Shown in pieces: positions 11,851-23,929 of a DNA stretch of 64,000 nucleotides (within the stretch, counting starts at the first letter, position 1; every line of letters starts with the position of its first letter). The translations under genes and the position numbers were made by a program. Location of the stretch: positions 201,168,102-201,232,101 of the forward strand of contig CM040125.1 of NCBI GenBank assembly GCA_022559845.1. The letters run 5' to 3'. Source of the DNA: Amorphophallus konjac (Eukaryota > Streptophyta > Magnoliopsida > Alismatales > Araceae). Below the pieces are notes generated by a model. The model did not search any database, was not told the DNA's origin, and worked only from the letters and a program-made list of their open reading frames with translations.

Positions 11851-13080
11851 GTTACGTTATGTTCATACTTATTGGTCATGTTGTCTCACATGAAAACTCA
11901 TAAAAATCTAGAAAATCAGAAACTTCAAAAAAAATGTCGTTTTGCTTGGCAGGTAAGTCAGGTATGGCTCTCTATCCCTGCTCATTATTGCATTACTATA
12001 TGTTATTTACATTATTATAGCCTCTCAAGGACCGTCTGGTTACCCGTGTGTTCTGGGATCTGATGTTCCCCTTTAACAAAAATGATGATGATCTAGGAGC
12101 ATACGGTTAATCGTTGGATAGGTCACTCGTTTGAGCCGGGTGGGGGACAACGGACTCTGTCTCGCACGCCGTGGTTGCAAGAAGACTCTTGACCCCGTCT
12201 TACTCAGTCTAGCAATAATATCCTTGAGTACTTTCTATTTTATTCTTTCTTTGCATTCATTTTGATGATTTCTTTATTTTAGCCCAGCATGCATCATGTC
12301 ATTTTGAGCACTCACGTCTCGTGATCCGTTCAAGGTTTCTCATCAGCAATGGTTAATTGCACTTCAATTCTCTTGAATAAGAGATTTTCATTCCACTCTG
12401 AATTTGAACGATCTCTCTAATCTCCCCGCTTGGTCTGGTTTGCCGACGTGATTCTTGTCTGAATTTTTATCTGTCTTATTCTCCTTTCCAACTTTTAGAT
12501 GTGTTCCTTCTGATCCCCTCATTGTCCGTAGATTGTGTCCCTGATGAGGTTAGTCGTGTTCCCTTTCCTTTAGTTAGTTTAGTTCTCCAGACATTTCTCA
12601 TCTGCGTCATCCATTCCGGATGGTTAGTTCGGCGTCTTCGGGAGAATTCATGTCACTTGTTGGTTATGACGGGTGTCTTTTACCTTGATGTCCGCTTTTC
12701 AGTTCTCTCCACTTCATCTCTACTTCATCTCCATTCTACGTCGCTATCGCTTTCGCTCCATCTCCTTTCCATTTCACCTCCACATCGCTTTCACTCCTTC
12801 CCTTGCAAAGCGGATATCAACGAGAGGCATCTGTTGACACCCGTTTTAGCCCACAAAACACGTTATTTCTCTTATTTATCTCCATAATGCCATGAGTTGA
12901 CCATTATTTTGGAACCTTCTTTGAGCCTATCTCAAGCCCATTTCCTCACCCATTTTTCAAGCCCATTTAGCCTTGGAAGATTTTACCATCGATTCACCAA
13001 CTTTCGGGACCGTTTCGAGTTCGTTCGGACCTCAAACGGGCACCTAGAGGCGAAGCTCGCAAAGCCACCTTTTGGCCACA

Positions 13081-13102
13081 AGCGGTCGGTCGACCGACCG
13101 CT
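13081..13102. other. Perfect 22-bp palindrome
   Basis: AGCGGTCGGTC followed directly by its reverse complement GACCGACCGCT, with no spacer. It lies in the U3 part of the Tat-B LTR, upstream of the TATA box. The GGTC/GACC word is the same as in the dyads of the Tat-A LTR. Confidence 0.9.
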
Positions 13103-13151
13103 AGCCTAGCCAAGAGTCCAGCTCGCGCTAGACTCTGCCCCAAATCGGCTC

Positions 13152-13520
13152 GATGGACCTATCTTGCGGCGGTTGTAACTTCTAGAATACTACTCCGAAT
13201 TAATCCCCATTTGTTTCTATCTCTTGCCCTTTATATTATCTCAAGTTTGATCCATAGAACTCAAATTTTTATTGGCTATACCTCTCGGAATCATGGTCGA
13301 AAGTTTGGGACTTATGCATCCTAGTACAACTCAAACTCCTATTTTCTGCGCGATGCGCCTATCTTCTAAGAGCCATAACTTCTAGAAACCTCCTCCAAAT
13401 TGAGTCTCACTTGTTCCCACATCTTGCCCTTAGTATTATCTCGAGTTTGATTCATAGAATTCAAATTTTAGTGGACTCTATATTCTAAAATCGTGGGAGA
13501 ACTTTTTGGGTTTCTTGCAA
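13152..13520. repeat. About 200-bp tandem duplication in Tat-B U3
   Basis: Copy one starts GATGGACCTATCTT at 13152 and copy two GATGCGCCTATCTT at 13352. Both contain AACTTCTAGAA, a CTTGCCCTT block, a TTTGAT(C/T)CATAGAA block and CAAATTTT in the same order. The copies are clearly diverged, so the duplication is old. Confidence 0.8.
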
Positions 13521-14119
13521 CTTCTATATAAACTGCCCAGTTCGCAGTTACAAAGGAGGACTCTTTCTTGACGTGGGGCGAAGCCATGCTGCATCGTCTA
13601 TCTTCAACTTCGACCGCATCTTAAAGAGAGAAGTATTAGCTTTCCATTTCATCCTTTTGGGCTTAATTTGGTTGTCTATGCTCTTAGTTCTAGTCTCCTT
13701 AAAGTCACAAATCATCATAGTTTACACTATTTTCTGCTACACCTACACTCCCTATTCTCTTCATCATATTCCGTGATTTCAATTCCTATGCATGCACAAC
13801 ACATACACCTATCTTTTTCACCCTTCCACAGGGGTTAAAAACCTCCCCCCCAGTGAGTTTGCCCTCAATTTCTACCCCTATTTTATCACTGCGGGATTGA
13901 TACTACACATGCAAATTTCTAATGGGTTTGATCTTTGTTTTGCAGGAGAGCATGATATAAACGTGAGACCCTCTTCATCTAGCCGACTGGAAGGAGAGGA
14001 GGTTTGAATCTACAAAGTTCCCCGCACCCCGTTCTTAAGCACGATCAAGTCCTCTTTACCAAAGGTACACGGCGCCGCTCTTTTCACTTCTTCATCCTTT
14101 GGTGTTGTTGGAACCTTGG

Positions 14120-14131
14120 TGGCGACCACGG
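14120..14131 (+). other. Tat-B primer-binding site (tRNA-Arg type)
   Basis: TGGCGACCACGG directly after the LTR. The TGGCGAC start is typical of Tat/Ogre elements. The leader continues to 14304, is interrupted by L1, and resumes at 20464: joining ...GGAAAAG with GAGATTCC reads smoothly. Confidence 0.65.
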
Positions 14132-14304
14132 TTAGTATTTCCTATCTTTTCATTGCCCCTTTGTTCATTATCTTCCATGCTTGATCATGCTCATATGATA
14201 CATGCATATTAGTTTAGGGGGCGGGGTTGAACTATTAAACAATCTACACCCGGCATCCGTGAGGGAATCCACGGGTGCGTAGACTTATGGATGTCTTGGA
14301 AAAG

Positions 14305-16210
14305 TGATGGGAATCAACACCGGACACTAACATTTTTATTTTACATTTATGACCTTTTGTTTGTATTTATACCCTTGACTAATTGAGTTTGCAATTATAA
14401 GGCATTATAAGCCAAATGGTTAGTCTTTAAAGTCATTGGGTTTCTATGTAAATTGCTAGTGGGTCCAGCAAGGTCCCCCACCCTCTTTTTCATTGGTCCA
14501 CCTAGGTCCTAGGGCCCATGTGGGGCTGGTTCAAAGTCCAAGATTGAACTTGGACCAAGGGGGGACAAGGTGGAAGAAAATTTAAACTTGGACCAAGTAA
14601 AGTCCAAGATGCTTCCCCCTTATAATATAGTTTATTCCATGTTGTATTTTTATTTAATTTGGTCATTTGACCACATGGGGGAAGAAAAATACTATCCCTA
14701 GTTTACTCCTCCCCTCTCTCCCACAAAATTCCCAGCCCCCCACCCATTGCCATTCTCTATATAAGCCTATGTATAGTGTCATTAGATATTTTAATGAAGA
14801 ATTCAGCATTTTTGCCAAGAGCAAGCCCAAGGGCACCCCTTTCTCTCTCCCACCCCCTTGCAGATGGAGTTCTACGAATTTCTTGAGGTGTGAAGCCTCC
14901 TCCCCTCCCCCTCTCTGAGTGTGAAGCTCAGCATCGCCGCTGTCGCCGCCGTCGCACCGCCACCGCCGTCGCGTCAGAATTCTATCCACATCAAGACATG
15001 AGGTTGAAGCCTGATTTTTATCTCCACATAAGGAGATCTGATCGAGCTATAATTTTGAGTGTTTGTTCTTCTTGTTATCCCCAGTCTCCATTTTAAATTT
15101 CGTGCTAATCAGAGGTCTTTTGCTATTTTTCCCGTAATTTTAGTTCCACCCCTGACAATCTGCCAGTTTGCAGATCTGCAGGATAGGAGTCTATTCTTCT
15201 ATTTTTTCCACCCCCTTATACATCTCCATAAATCTCCAAACAAATCATGCGTGTTCCTGACTTACGCCCCTTCCACCCATAATTTTCTGGAGTCTAGATC
15301 TATTGTTTTCCTATCGGTCAAAATTCATCTTCAGGCAGGTCTTGTTCATCCCTATGTGTCTGTAATTCTAAGCCAGAAAGAAACTACAACCCACAGTCGT
15401 TTTCATTTCTAATCCATCTACTGGATGGATTTGAAAACATTATATGTTGTATCCCTCTGAGTCCTCTATCCGTCGGTACCAAGTTTGCATCGATCTGACA
15501 TCAGATCTGGCCGCAAGAAATCTTTTCATGAAGGCGCGCAGAGCAGATCCGAGCCTAGCCAGCAGAATCAGTACGGGAATTAATTCCTCGAAAAATACGC
15601 CAGCTCACCTTCGGCGACCGCCAATCCTGGAGATCGATCAGCAACCCATCAGAAGCGTCCCAGCCAGTCGCCGCAGCAAGGAGTCAACCAGAAGCTGCCG
15701 TCCCGGTTGCTGTGTCGAGTTGGAACAGTACCAAGTCGGAACCGAGTCGGACCAGCAACCCGTCTCCGGCCCAAATTACTGCCCGTCAACCCGAGTTCGC
15801 TGCTCCCGGACCCCATATTGTAGCTCTTTACCTCCCTGTGTGGAGTGGGTGATAAATTCATTTCTGTAATTATTGTAATATTTGTACACCGGGAGTACGA
15901 GTTCGGTCGGGGTCATCTTCCCACGCCCGGAGCGTGGAGGTAAACTCGCCTCCCTCTTTATCGCATTTGCTTATCTCGTATACTTTTGAATGCCGCTGCT
16001 AGAGTGATAGGTTACTTAGGTCAATATTTATTTTTATCACCGCTGCGAGAGTGAGTGAGTGAACCCGTCCCGTGACTCAATCCGAGTACACGCGGAAAAG
16101 TTGATACCCTCGACTCATTGCCGATTTCTCAACTGCGCATGATCCCGCGTTTCCCTTTCTTAGGGACGCCCGCGAGCTAGAGTCCTAGGTTCGCGTCCCG
16201 TCCCGCATCA
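14305..16210 (+). repeat. L1 5' LTR
   Basis: Begins TGATGGGAATCAACACC and ends GTCCCGCATCA. TATA box TATATAA at 14758-14764, followed about 120 bases later by a C-rich leader. The U5 part is GC-rich and contains AGTCGCCGCAG and GAGTCGGACCAGC. Pairs with 18549-20458. Confidence 0.92.
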
Positions 16211-16213
16211 AAT

Positions 16214-16226
16214 TGGTATCAGAGCC
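16214..16226 (+). other. L1 primer-binding site (tRNA-iMet)
   Basis: TGGTATCAGAGCC three bases after the LTR end. Exact complement of initiator-Met tRNA 3' end. Confidence 0.95.
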
Positions 16227-16488
16227 GAAGGTTGAGTTTAGGGTAGCATTTGCTTAAAAAAATAAAAAAAAGAGTCATCTAGTGAGTGTCTGTCTCATTT
16301 GCATTCCTTTATTCGGTATATCAAAAGGTGTTGCCCGAACATTTGGTTACGCCTATCGGGAAGGTCACACATTTGTGAGAGAGGATCTTCGGATCCCGTA
16401 ACTTCGCCAAGTACCATCTATTGGTTAAGTCTAGGTTCATAGTCGAGTCGGCATTCCAACTTGCATTGTCGTTTTAGGGTCGTGTCTA

Positions 16489-18048
16489 GTGTCTTGTCAC
16501 CAACTATCAGCATGGCCATCTTATAGCTCCCTGTGTCCCATGGATCCCCAAAAACCCACATATTATGCATGGTGGCGATACGCCCAAAGATGGGAGGCCC
16601 AACCCCACCACCTCCGTAGGCCCGAAGCCCGGGACTTCTATGGCTCCAAAGTCCCAAGCGACTACCTAGAGTGGGAAGCCGCTATGGACACATACTTTGA
16701 GTGTTACATTATGTCCGATGCCATGCAAGTCAACTTAGCCACAAGGTGACTTTTTTACGAAGTTGCCGAAACATGGAGGGACATAGAATACTTGAGGAAA
16801 ATTAGGAGGCAATGGCCCATAGAGTCGTGGAGAGAGATGAAGGGTGAGCTTAGAAGGGTCTACCTACCCATCCCAGTCACCTCCAATCGACCCCACCCAA
16901 TCACCTCCAACCAAGTGGGTCATAGTCGGAGGCAAAGAGCCCCGCATATCGATGAGCCTAAACCCACGAGTAGACTGAGAGTCCATGAGCGAGTCCACCA
17001 CGATGCTCCTACTCCAAACCCGACCATCGCTGAACTTTTCAAAACTATTTCGGATCAGTTGGATAGGATGTGTACTCAAATTGACGGATTCCTACCCGAG
17101 CCTCCCAACCCGGTGTCACCCCAAGGACCTCTTCCCCTCGAGGAGGACATTCCTTCCCCACCCATGAGAGGTCCATTGCCACCACCCTTACCTTCCAATC
17201 TTTATTCGGAGCCACCTCATTTAGAGCCACCCGTGTTTCTAACGGGAAATCTCTTCATCGCCGAGCCACTACTTAGTTGGCTCAAGATAGGCTTGGTCCC
17301 TACACCGCCTTGCTACCCACCCATGGGCCCAACAGTCCTAGTAGTCCCTATTAACTCCTTTCACACCACTTTCCGGTCCTTTTGTTTCATAGAAAGTGTG
17401 AAGGATGTACTAAGGAGTTTAGAGTGTCAATGGGAGCTGACCTATGTGTTGGCCTTAGGGTTTGACCAACCCTATAGTCGTAGCTTCATGTTCCCGACTT
17501 TAGGGTCCATTACCTCGGTGTACACCATGGGTCATATCACATCCGAGGTTCTATTGTTCTTCCCCATTCGTGATGAGCCGTATTTCATTCCACTTGTCCC
17601 GAGGGAGGAACCATACCTGCTATATGAGATCACCGTCCCCTATACCCTAGTGCATGAAGGTGACCACCTACACCTTCAAGAATTCCAAACATGGGACCGT
17701 GACATGTGGGAGCCTAGATCGAGGGGTCATACTTTCTTTAATCCCTTCGACCCATTCCCTAGTGGACCCCTTGACCCACCACATTTACTCCACTTTTTCG
17801 AGGGAATCCACTATCACACCCCTTTCCCACGGGCCGGGCCATCTACACCCACCAAGCCCGTTCACTGGTGCGATACACCTACATATAAGGATGATATAGA
17901 AGATGCATCCAACCCTCCTGGCCCACCTAAACCTCCCAAATCCAAAGGATCGTCCCATGATTGTACCGACATTTGGTTGCATCATGTGTATGCATGGCAC
18001 ACATTCGGATGTCCTTGTCCACCATTTCATATGTATGGGTCGGACTAA
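16489..18048 (+). pseudogene. L1 gag-like ORF fused to an unrecognised proline-rich C-terminus
   Basis: One reading frame of 519 codons with a single in-frame TGA at 16747-16749. The part around 16630-16870 matches the Ty3/gypsy capsid pattern: YLEWEAAMDTYFECY, then after the stop FYEVAETWRD and W-P-I-E-S-W-R-E-M-K ahead of a Leu-Arg-Arg segment. That is the usual D-x-YLEWE...W...MK...LR order. The remaining 390 or so residues are rich in Pro, His and aromatic residues, include a short amphipathic segment (IAELFKTISDQLDRM) near 17025, and have no zinc knuckle, protease or RT motif. A similar segment occurs in L2. I do not recognise the C-terminal region; it could be old coding sequence or a frame kept open by composition. 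Start codon is uncertain, since the first 50 residues do not look like capsid. Confidence 0.7.
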
Positions 18049-18539
18049 CAGTAGGTTTGTTTAGGGTCATGTGTGCGTCCGTGTCTTTCTTTATTTGTCA
18101 AGTTTATCTAGATTGTCAAGTGCATGAGTCTGCATGTGTTGAGCATATTAGGAGTTGCATAGTCGATCTTTTGTACGCTCATGTTGTCAGTCCCTTTCGA
18201 GTGTGAGGCAAGTCGGATCTAATACGTACGTTGTAGACTTGCAGGAATTTGGGATCGACTCTACCTTAACATATCGGATCTAGTCTCATAAAGGGACCCA
18301 GCGGTGATTCCTAGTGAGTCTTCGAGCCGCCTCCTCCCCTTTGAGAGTGACCCCACCCCAGAGTGTCCACCTCTAGCATCATTCCCACAGTAGCGTGTGC
18401 ATATCGAATATATACGGGATGACCAGGTGACGATTACTTGGAGTGGAGCGTACTCCGTGCTTCCAGGTTCAGTGACGGATCCGTCGGAGCCACACGAGCA
18501 GCCGCACCCTTACTCGACGGGGTCGAGTTCTTCCCACCC

Positions 18540-18548
18540 GGGGAGAAT
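18540..18548 (+). other. L1 polypurine tract
   Basis: GGGGAGAAT immediately before the right LTR start, the position of the plus-strand primer. Confidence 0.65.
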
Positions 18549-20458
18549 TGATGGGAATCAACACCCGGCACTAACATTTTTATTTTACATTTGTGTCCTT
18601 TTGTTTGTATTTATACCCTTGGCTAATTGGGTTTGTAATTGTAAGGCATTATAAGCCAAAGGGTTAGTCTTTAAAGTCATTAGGTTTCTATGTAAATTAC
18701 CAGTGGGTCCAGCAGGGTCCCCCACCCTCTTTCCCATTGATCCACCTAGGTCCTAGGGCCCATGTGGGGCTGCTTCAAAGTCCAAGATTGGACTTGGACC
18801 AAGGGGGGAAAAGGTGGAAGAAAATTCAAACTTGGACCAAGTAAAGTCCAAGATGCTTCCCCCTTATAATATAGTTTATTCCATGTTGTATTTTTATTTA
18901 ATTTAGTCATTTGACCACATGGGGGAAGAAAATGATATCCCTAGTTTACCCCTCCCCTCTCTCCCACGAAATTCCCAGCCCCCCACCCCTTGCCATTCTC
19001 TATATAAGCCTATATATAGTGTCATTAGAGATTTTAATGAAGAATTAAGTATTTTTGCCAAGAGCAAGCCCAAGGGCATCCCTTTATCTCTCCCACCCCC
19101 CTTGCAGATGGAGTTCTGCCAATTTCTTGAGGTGTGAAGCCTCCTCCCCTCCCCCTCTCTGAGTGTGAAGCTCAACACCGCCGCCGCTGCCGCCATCGAG
19201 CCGCCGTCGCACCGCCACCTCCTATTCTGTCCACAACAAGATAGGAGGTTGAAGCCCGATTTTTATCTCCACATCAGGAGATCTGATCGAGCTGCAATTT
19301 TGCATGTTTGTTCTTCTTGTTATCCCCAGTCTGTATTTTAAATTTCGTATCAATCAGAAGTCATTTGATATTTTTCCCATAATTTTAGTTCCACCTCTTA
19401 CAGTCTGCCAGTTTACAGATCTGCAGGATAGGAGTCTGTTCTTCTATTTTTCCCACCCCCTTATACATCTCTATAAATCCCCAAAAAAGTCATACGTGTT
19501 CCTCACTTACCCCCCTTCCACCCATAATTTTTCTAGAGTCTAGATCTATTGTTTTCCTATCGATCAAAATTCATCTTCAGGCAGTTCTTGTTCATCCATG
19601 TGTGTCTGTAATTCCAAGCCAGAAAGAAACTACAACTCACAATCGTTTTCATTTCTTATCCGTCTACTGTATGGATCTGAAAAAATTATATGTTGTAGCC
19701 CTATGAGTCCTCTATTCGTCGGTACCAAGTTTGCCTCGATCTGACATCGGATCTTGCCGCAAGAAATCTTTTTGTGAAGGCGCGCAGAGCAGATCCGAGC
19801 CCAGCTAGCACAATTAGTCCGGGAATTAATTCCTCAGAAAATATGCCAGCTCACCTTCGGCGACCGCCGATCCTGGAGATCGATCGGCAACCCATCAGAA
19901 GCGTCCCCGCCAGTCGCCGCAGTAAGGAGTCGACCGGAAGCCACCGTACCAGTTGCTGAGTTCCTTTGATGTACCGAGTTGGAATAGTACCGAGTCGGAC
20001 CAACAGCCCGTCTCCGGCCCAAATTGCTGCCCGTCAACCCGAGTTCGCTACTCTCGGACCCCATATTGTAGCCATTTACCTCCCTGCGTGAAGTGGGTGA
20101 TAAATTCATTTATGTAATTATTGTAATACTTGTACACTGGGAGTACGAGTTCGGCCGGGGTCGTCTTCCGCACGTCCGGCGCGTGGAGGTATCATGTGCA
20201 CTCCTCTCTTCGCATTTTGCTCAGTTCGTATACTTCTATATGTCGCTGCTTGAGTGTTAGAATACTTAACTCGTTCCAAATTTTATCACAACTGCGAGAG
20301 TGAGTGAGAGCGTGACCCGTCCCGTGACTCTATCCGAGCACGGAAGAGCAGAGTACCCTTGACTCATTGTCGGTTCCTCAACCACGCAGATCCCGCGTTT
20401 CCCTCGCATAGAGACGTCCGCGAGCTAGAGTTCCAGGTTTGCGTCCCGTCCCACATCT
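18549..20458 (+). repeat. L1 3' LTR
   Basis: Matches the 5' LTR throughout, with TATA at 19001-19007. The last base is T where the 5' copy has A. Followed by the second AAAAG target duplication. Confidence 0.92.
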
Positions 20459-20463
20459 AAAAG

Positions 20464-21197
20464 GAGATTCCAATCCAAAGAGACATAATACTCAATGGAG
20501 GGTCTTTCCAATTCCAAGAATGGTGTAAGGAACCTAACTTGCCCTTCAGAAGGGGAAATAGAAGAAAAGAAAAAGATGATTTTTTTTATTTTTTCAAATG
20601 ATGATGCAAGTAAATAAGAAATCAACTAAAATGTACAATGCATGCAAGAGATGCAACTAAGATGAGAGCATGATAACATGATAAGATTTTTTTCTATTTT
20701 CTATTTTCTGATATTTTTTTAGAGAATTTTTTTCTATTTTGTTCCCAAAAATAGATATAGATAAAAGATAACTATCAACTAAAAAACACTAATCAACATG
20801 CAACCTACTAAAGAACAAGGCCAAAAATCAAGCTTTCTATATTTTTCTGATTTTTTGATTTTTTTTTAAAATTTTTAAGAATTTTTCAGATTTTTTTAAG
20901 AATTTTCATAAATTGGAAAAACTTAACCTATACCTACGCTTACTAACCTTTAGCGACGCTTGATTTTCCAATTTTTTTTTCAGATTTCTAGAATTCCTGC
21001 TTCCTTTGGTGACAGATTCAGACTTTCAGCGACGCTTTCTGACTTTCTGCAACAGTTGATTTTCTGTGAATTTCAGATCCAAAATTTTCTTTTCTTTGAT
21101 TTTCTGATTTTTTTTCCTGCAAAATAAAAATAAAACAAGCAATATACAAATATACACACTAAACACTAGAATATCCAACCATAAAAAAATATTTTTA
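20464..21197. other. Tat-B leader remnant passing into an Athila-like leader; T-rich
   Basis: The first 150 bases continue the Tat-B leader that L1 split. From about 20660 to 21130 the plus strand is strongly T-rich (A-rich on the minus strand) with repeated ATTTTTNNGA words. That fits the start of the internal region of the minus-strand Athila-like element whose PBS follows. No gene is visible. Confidence 0.5.
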
Positions 21198-21215
21198 TCT
21201 CCAACAACGGTGTCA
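21198..21215 (-). other. Athila-like primer-binding site (tRNA-Asp type)
   Basis: The minus strand reads TGACACCGTTGTTGGAGA. The Athila-type site is TGGCGCCGTTGCCGGGGA; all differences are G-to-A or C-to-T transitions, as expected from methylated-cytosine decay. It sits 5 bases from the LTR edge. Confidence 0.7.
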
Positions 21216-21220
21216 AAAAT

Positions 21221-23100
21221 TGATGTACACAAACTCGTCGTTTAAAAGCCGTGCCACAATTTCAAAAGTAACTGAACTCACTCACTAAAAAGATATAAAA
21301 TATAAGTAGAGTGGTAAGAGCGGGTTGATCCCACGGAGAAAAAAAATTCTTTTTGAGGCAAGTTGGAAAGTCCTTATGTTTTGAAAACCAAGTTTGAGTG
21401 AGTTTAAACTAATGAAAAGGAAAATTGCATGAAAATAAACTATCTAACGAATATGAGAGGGTTGAGAAGAGAAATTGGAAGGAGATAGAAAGAGAAAGTA
21501 AAGAGCAATTGCATAAAAGATTGAATTTTTATTGCTAAGAAAAGAGTACAAATTTATGAAAATTAAAATTAAAACTTGAGTAATCTAAAGGAAAAGATGA
21601 AGAAATAAAGCCAAGATGATGAAGAATAGAACCGCCGTCTCTTTGCCGAGCCTTGGAAGAGACCGCTCCGCTTTGAAAGTAGACACCGCTTTATGAGCAC
21701 CAAAGGAAGAATCTCCGCCTTGGGATGTGTGAAGAAAATAGAGGAAGAAGAGATAGATAGAAGAAGAAGAAAAAAAAACTATGAAAAATAATATGAAAAC
21801 ATGTGTGTGCGTGGGTGTGTTTTGAAGAAAGTTAACATAGAGGTTGAGGGGGTACAGTGGAAGAAGGTGAAAACAAAGTAAAAATACATTAAACACAGAG
21901 GGTGAGAAGAAGAAGAATAACTTTAAATTTAAAAGGAATTATAAGATGTGAAAGAAGAAGAAGTTGGAGAAGTCGAAGAGAGGAAGAAAGTTGATGAAAA
22001 GTGTAGAGGGTGAAAATGTGAGGAACGAGGTGAAATAGGGGGAAGAACAGAGGTGGGTCTGCGCCGATAAATAGTGAAAAACCTAGAATAGTACCTTAGA
22101 AAGCTTGAAATAACTTGAGCACGGTAGAGAATTAGAGAAAGAGGAAGAAGAAGAAAGTGTAGAGAACTTAAAAATGAAGAACTTTGTAAAAGAAAGTAAT
22201 TTAAAAAGATGAACATAAGAGCATGAAAAATAGGCTAAGAAAAAGGCTAACATCCCCTTCGGTCTGCTCTTGGCATATATTTATACTGTGCAAGACTTTC
22301 CACGATCGTGACCTTCTAGATTAGCTCAAATTCGATTTTCCAGCATCAAACCTTGATCAAAGTAGGTATCTTACCACGTTTAGAGTCCTACTTTTCTCTA
22401 ACAAGAGGAGATAAGCTCGAAAATAGGAAGATAACTACGATCGGGACGTTGTGTTTCCATTTCAGACTCTTGTGAAAATGGCGACTGGGGTGATGGGCTC
22501 TCATTCCTATGTGCGACTGAACATGCGGTCGTCCATTCTTTATTTCCTCTTTTTGACATTTTCCTTTTTTCTTAAATCAAGGAATTAGCGACTGTACAAA
22601 TAGCCGCTCATTCTTTTTCCATTTTTCTTGATGTTTCTTTTGATTTTCTGTACAATTGAATGAGCGCCTGCTTGGTCGGCCGCTCATTCTTTTCCAATGA
22701 ATTAGCGCTCGAGCAGACCATCGTTCATTCCTCTCTTTTTCTTTTTTTCTGTTTTCATCAAATGAATGGGCGCCTATTTACTTGGTTGCACATTTTAATG
22801 AGCGCCCTTCCATTCAGCCGCAAATTCTTCTTTTCATATTCTGCTTCATAAATGGCATCTGCTACAGTTGTCGTTCATTCTTAAATAGGCGCCCTTCTGC
22901 TTGGACGCAAATTCTTGAGATTTTCATAAAATTCAAAATAATCAATATTCTTCATTATAATAATTATGTATTTTTTAAAATATTTCTCACATTGTTATTT
23001 TAACTCAAAATAATGATAAAATCATGGAACCTCAAATTAATGGTGAGAATGAGATTTTTGCCATATTAATGCACAACTATGCTCATTAAATGCCCCAAAA
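21221..23100 (-). repeat. Athila-like 5' LTR (right boundary approximate)
   Basis: On the plus strand it starts TGATGTACACAAACTCG just after the PBS. On the minus strand a TATA box (TATAAATAT) lies at about 22276-22284, so U3 is to the right and U5 to the left. U5 (21220-22240) is purine-rich on the plus strand with many GAAGAAG runs. U3 holds a dyad array at 22480-22925. The end near 23000-23100 is not sharply defined and no partner LTR is in the window. Confidence 0.6.
22480..22925. repeat. AATGAGCGCC ... CGCTCATT gapped-dyad array
   Basis: About eight units of roughly 30 bp: AATNRGCGCC, then 8-12 variable bases, then GNCGCTCATTC or a close variant. The best pair is near 22660-22690 (AATGAGCG...CGCTCATT). 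Spacers differ from unit to unit while the arms are kept. It lies in U3, upstream of the minus-strand TATA box. Confidence 0.8.
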
Positions 23101-23150
23101 GTGATGAATGTGATGTAACTTATGATATGAAATATAGCACTTATCAAGAA

Positions 23151-23900
23151 CCGAGACATGGTCCATAATCCATGGGCATATCGAAGCCCGAGGGCCACAA
23201 GGGCAAGAGCAATGGGACACTGTCCGATGTTAAAGCTATTTATTTATTATTTCCCTGATGAAGCCATCAAAGAACATGTCATAGGAATCGGCGGACCTCC
23301 GTGACCCAAAGGTGCAATTCAAAAAATACGGTATGCTATATCAGCCTCTTGAATGAATTCCGACAGCATCTCCCCTTGTCTCGTGATGTGCCAAGAGATA
23401 TATAGGATACCCGTCCATGAAGAGTCGAGACGGAGTCCATAACAAATGGCCATATCAAAGCCCAGGAACCACAAGGGTCATCATTCATCATTGAGGCAAT
23501 TTATTCTCTTTTCCCCTCTACGAAGTCAGTGGAGAACACGCTATAGTAAGTAGCGGATCCCCATGACTTAATGGGATAATCAGGAAACTCGAAAAATCAC
23601 CATGCGATATTATAAAATATTCCCTTGAATTAATTTTGACAACATTTACCCTTATCTCGGGATATGCCAAGGGATATATAGGATACCCATCAACGGAGAG
23701 TCGAGACGGGGTCCCTAACAAATGGGCATATCAAAGTCCGAGAGCCGAAAGGGCCGAGAAGGAGCGGGACATTGTTCGCCATTAAGGCGGTTTATTCATT
23801 TTTCCCTAATGAAGTCATCGGAGAACACACTATAGTAGACAGCGGATCCCTGTGACTCGGTGAGGTAATCGGGAAACCGGAAAAATAAACATAATGTAGG
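23151..23900. repeat. 275-bp tandem repeat, about 2.7 copies
   Basis: Copies start near 23151 (CCGAGACATGGTCCAT), 23425 (TCGAGACGGAGTCCAT) and 23701 (TCGAGACGGGGTCC), giving periods of 274 and 276. Each contains GGCATATC(A/G)AAG, a TTTATT...TTTTCCC block, GAGAACA(C/T), and AGCGGATCCC or a close variant, in the same order. It lies between the Athila-like LTR and the CGGCGGC-rich sequence. No coding potential. Confidence 0.88.
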
Positions 23901-23929
23901 GGCTAAGACCCAATTACTATAGCTCCTAT

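Larger units (their letters stand above)
10372..12831. other. Non-coding remnant between two divergent Tat-like LTRs
   Basis: No supported gene. It flanks the starts of Tat-A (minus) and Tat-B (plus), so it lies outside both by orientation. It contains an A-rich tandem repeat (11078-11233) and a pyrimidine-rich array (11570-11850). The open frames are short and have no recognisable domain. It may be the post-pol tail of another Tat/Ogre-like element, but I could not find pol sequence or a clear polypurine tract before 12832. Confidence 0.5.
12832..14119 (+). repeat. Tat-B LTR
   Basis: Starts TGTTGACACCCGTTTTAGCC and ends at the ACCT before the TGGCGACCACGG primer-binding site. A TATA box (TATATAA) is at 13525-13531. 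Inside are a 200-bp tandem duplication (13152-13520) and a perfect 22-bp palindrome (13081-13102). Length is about 1.29 kb. The PBS on its right makes it a 5' LTR. Confidence 0.75.
14300..20463 (+). mobile_element. L1: complete non-autonomous Ty3/gypsy element (LARD-like) with target duplication
   Basis: Two LTRs of 1906 and 1910 bp flank a 2.34-kb internal region. A 5-bp target duplication AAAAG is found at 14300-14304 and 20459-20463. There is an iMet PBS and a short purine tract before the right LTR (GGGGAGAAT, 18540-18548). The only coding part is gag-derived; protease, RT and integrase are absent, and the internal region is too short to have held them. It must have been moved by enzymes of a related element. 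A minus-strand relative, L2, is at 36430-39269. The two LTRs differ by scattered substitutions of a few percent. Confidence 0.9.
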
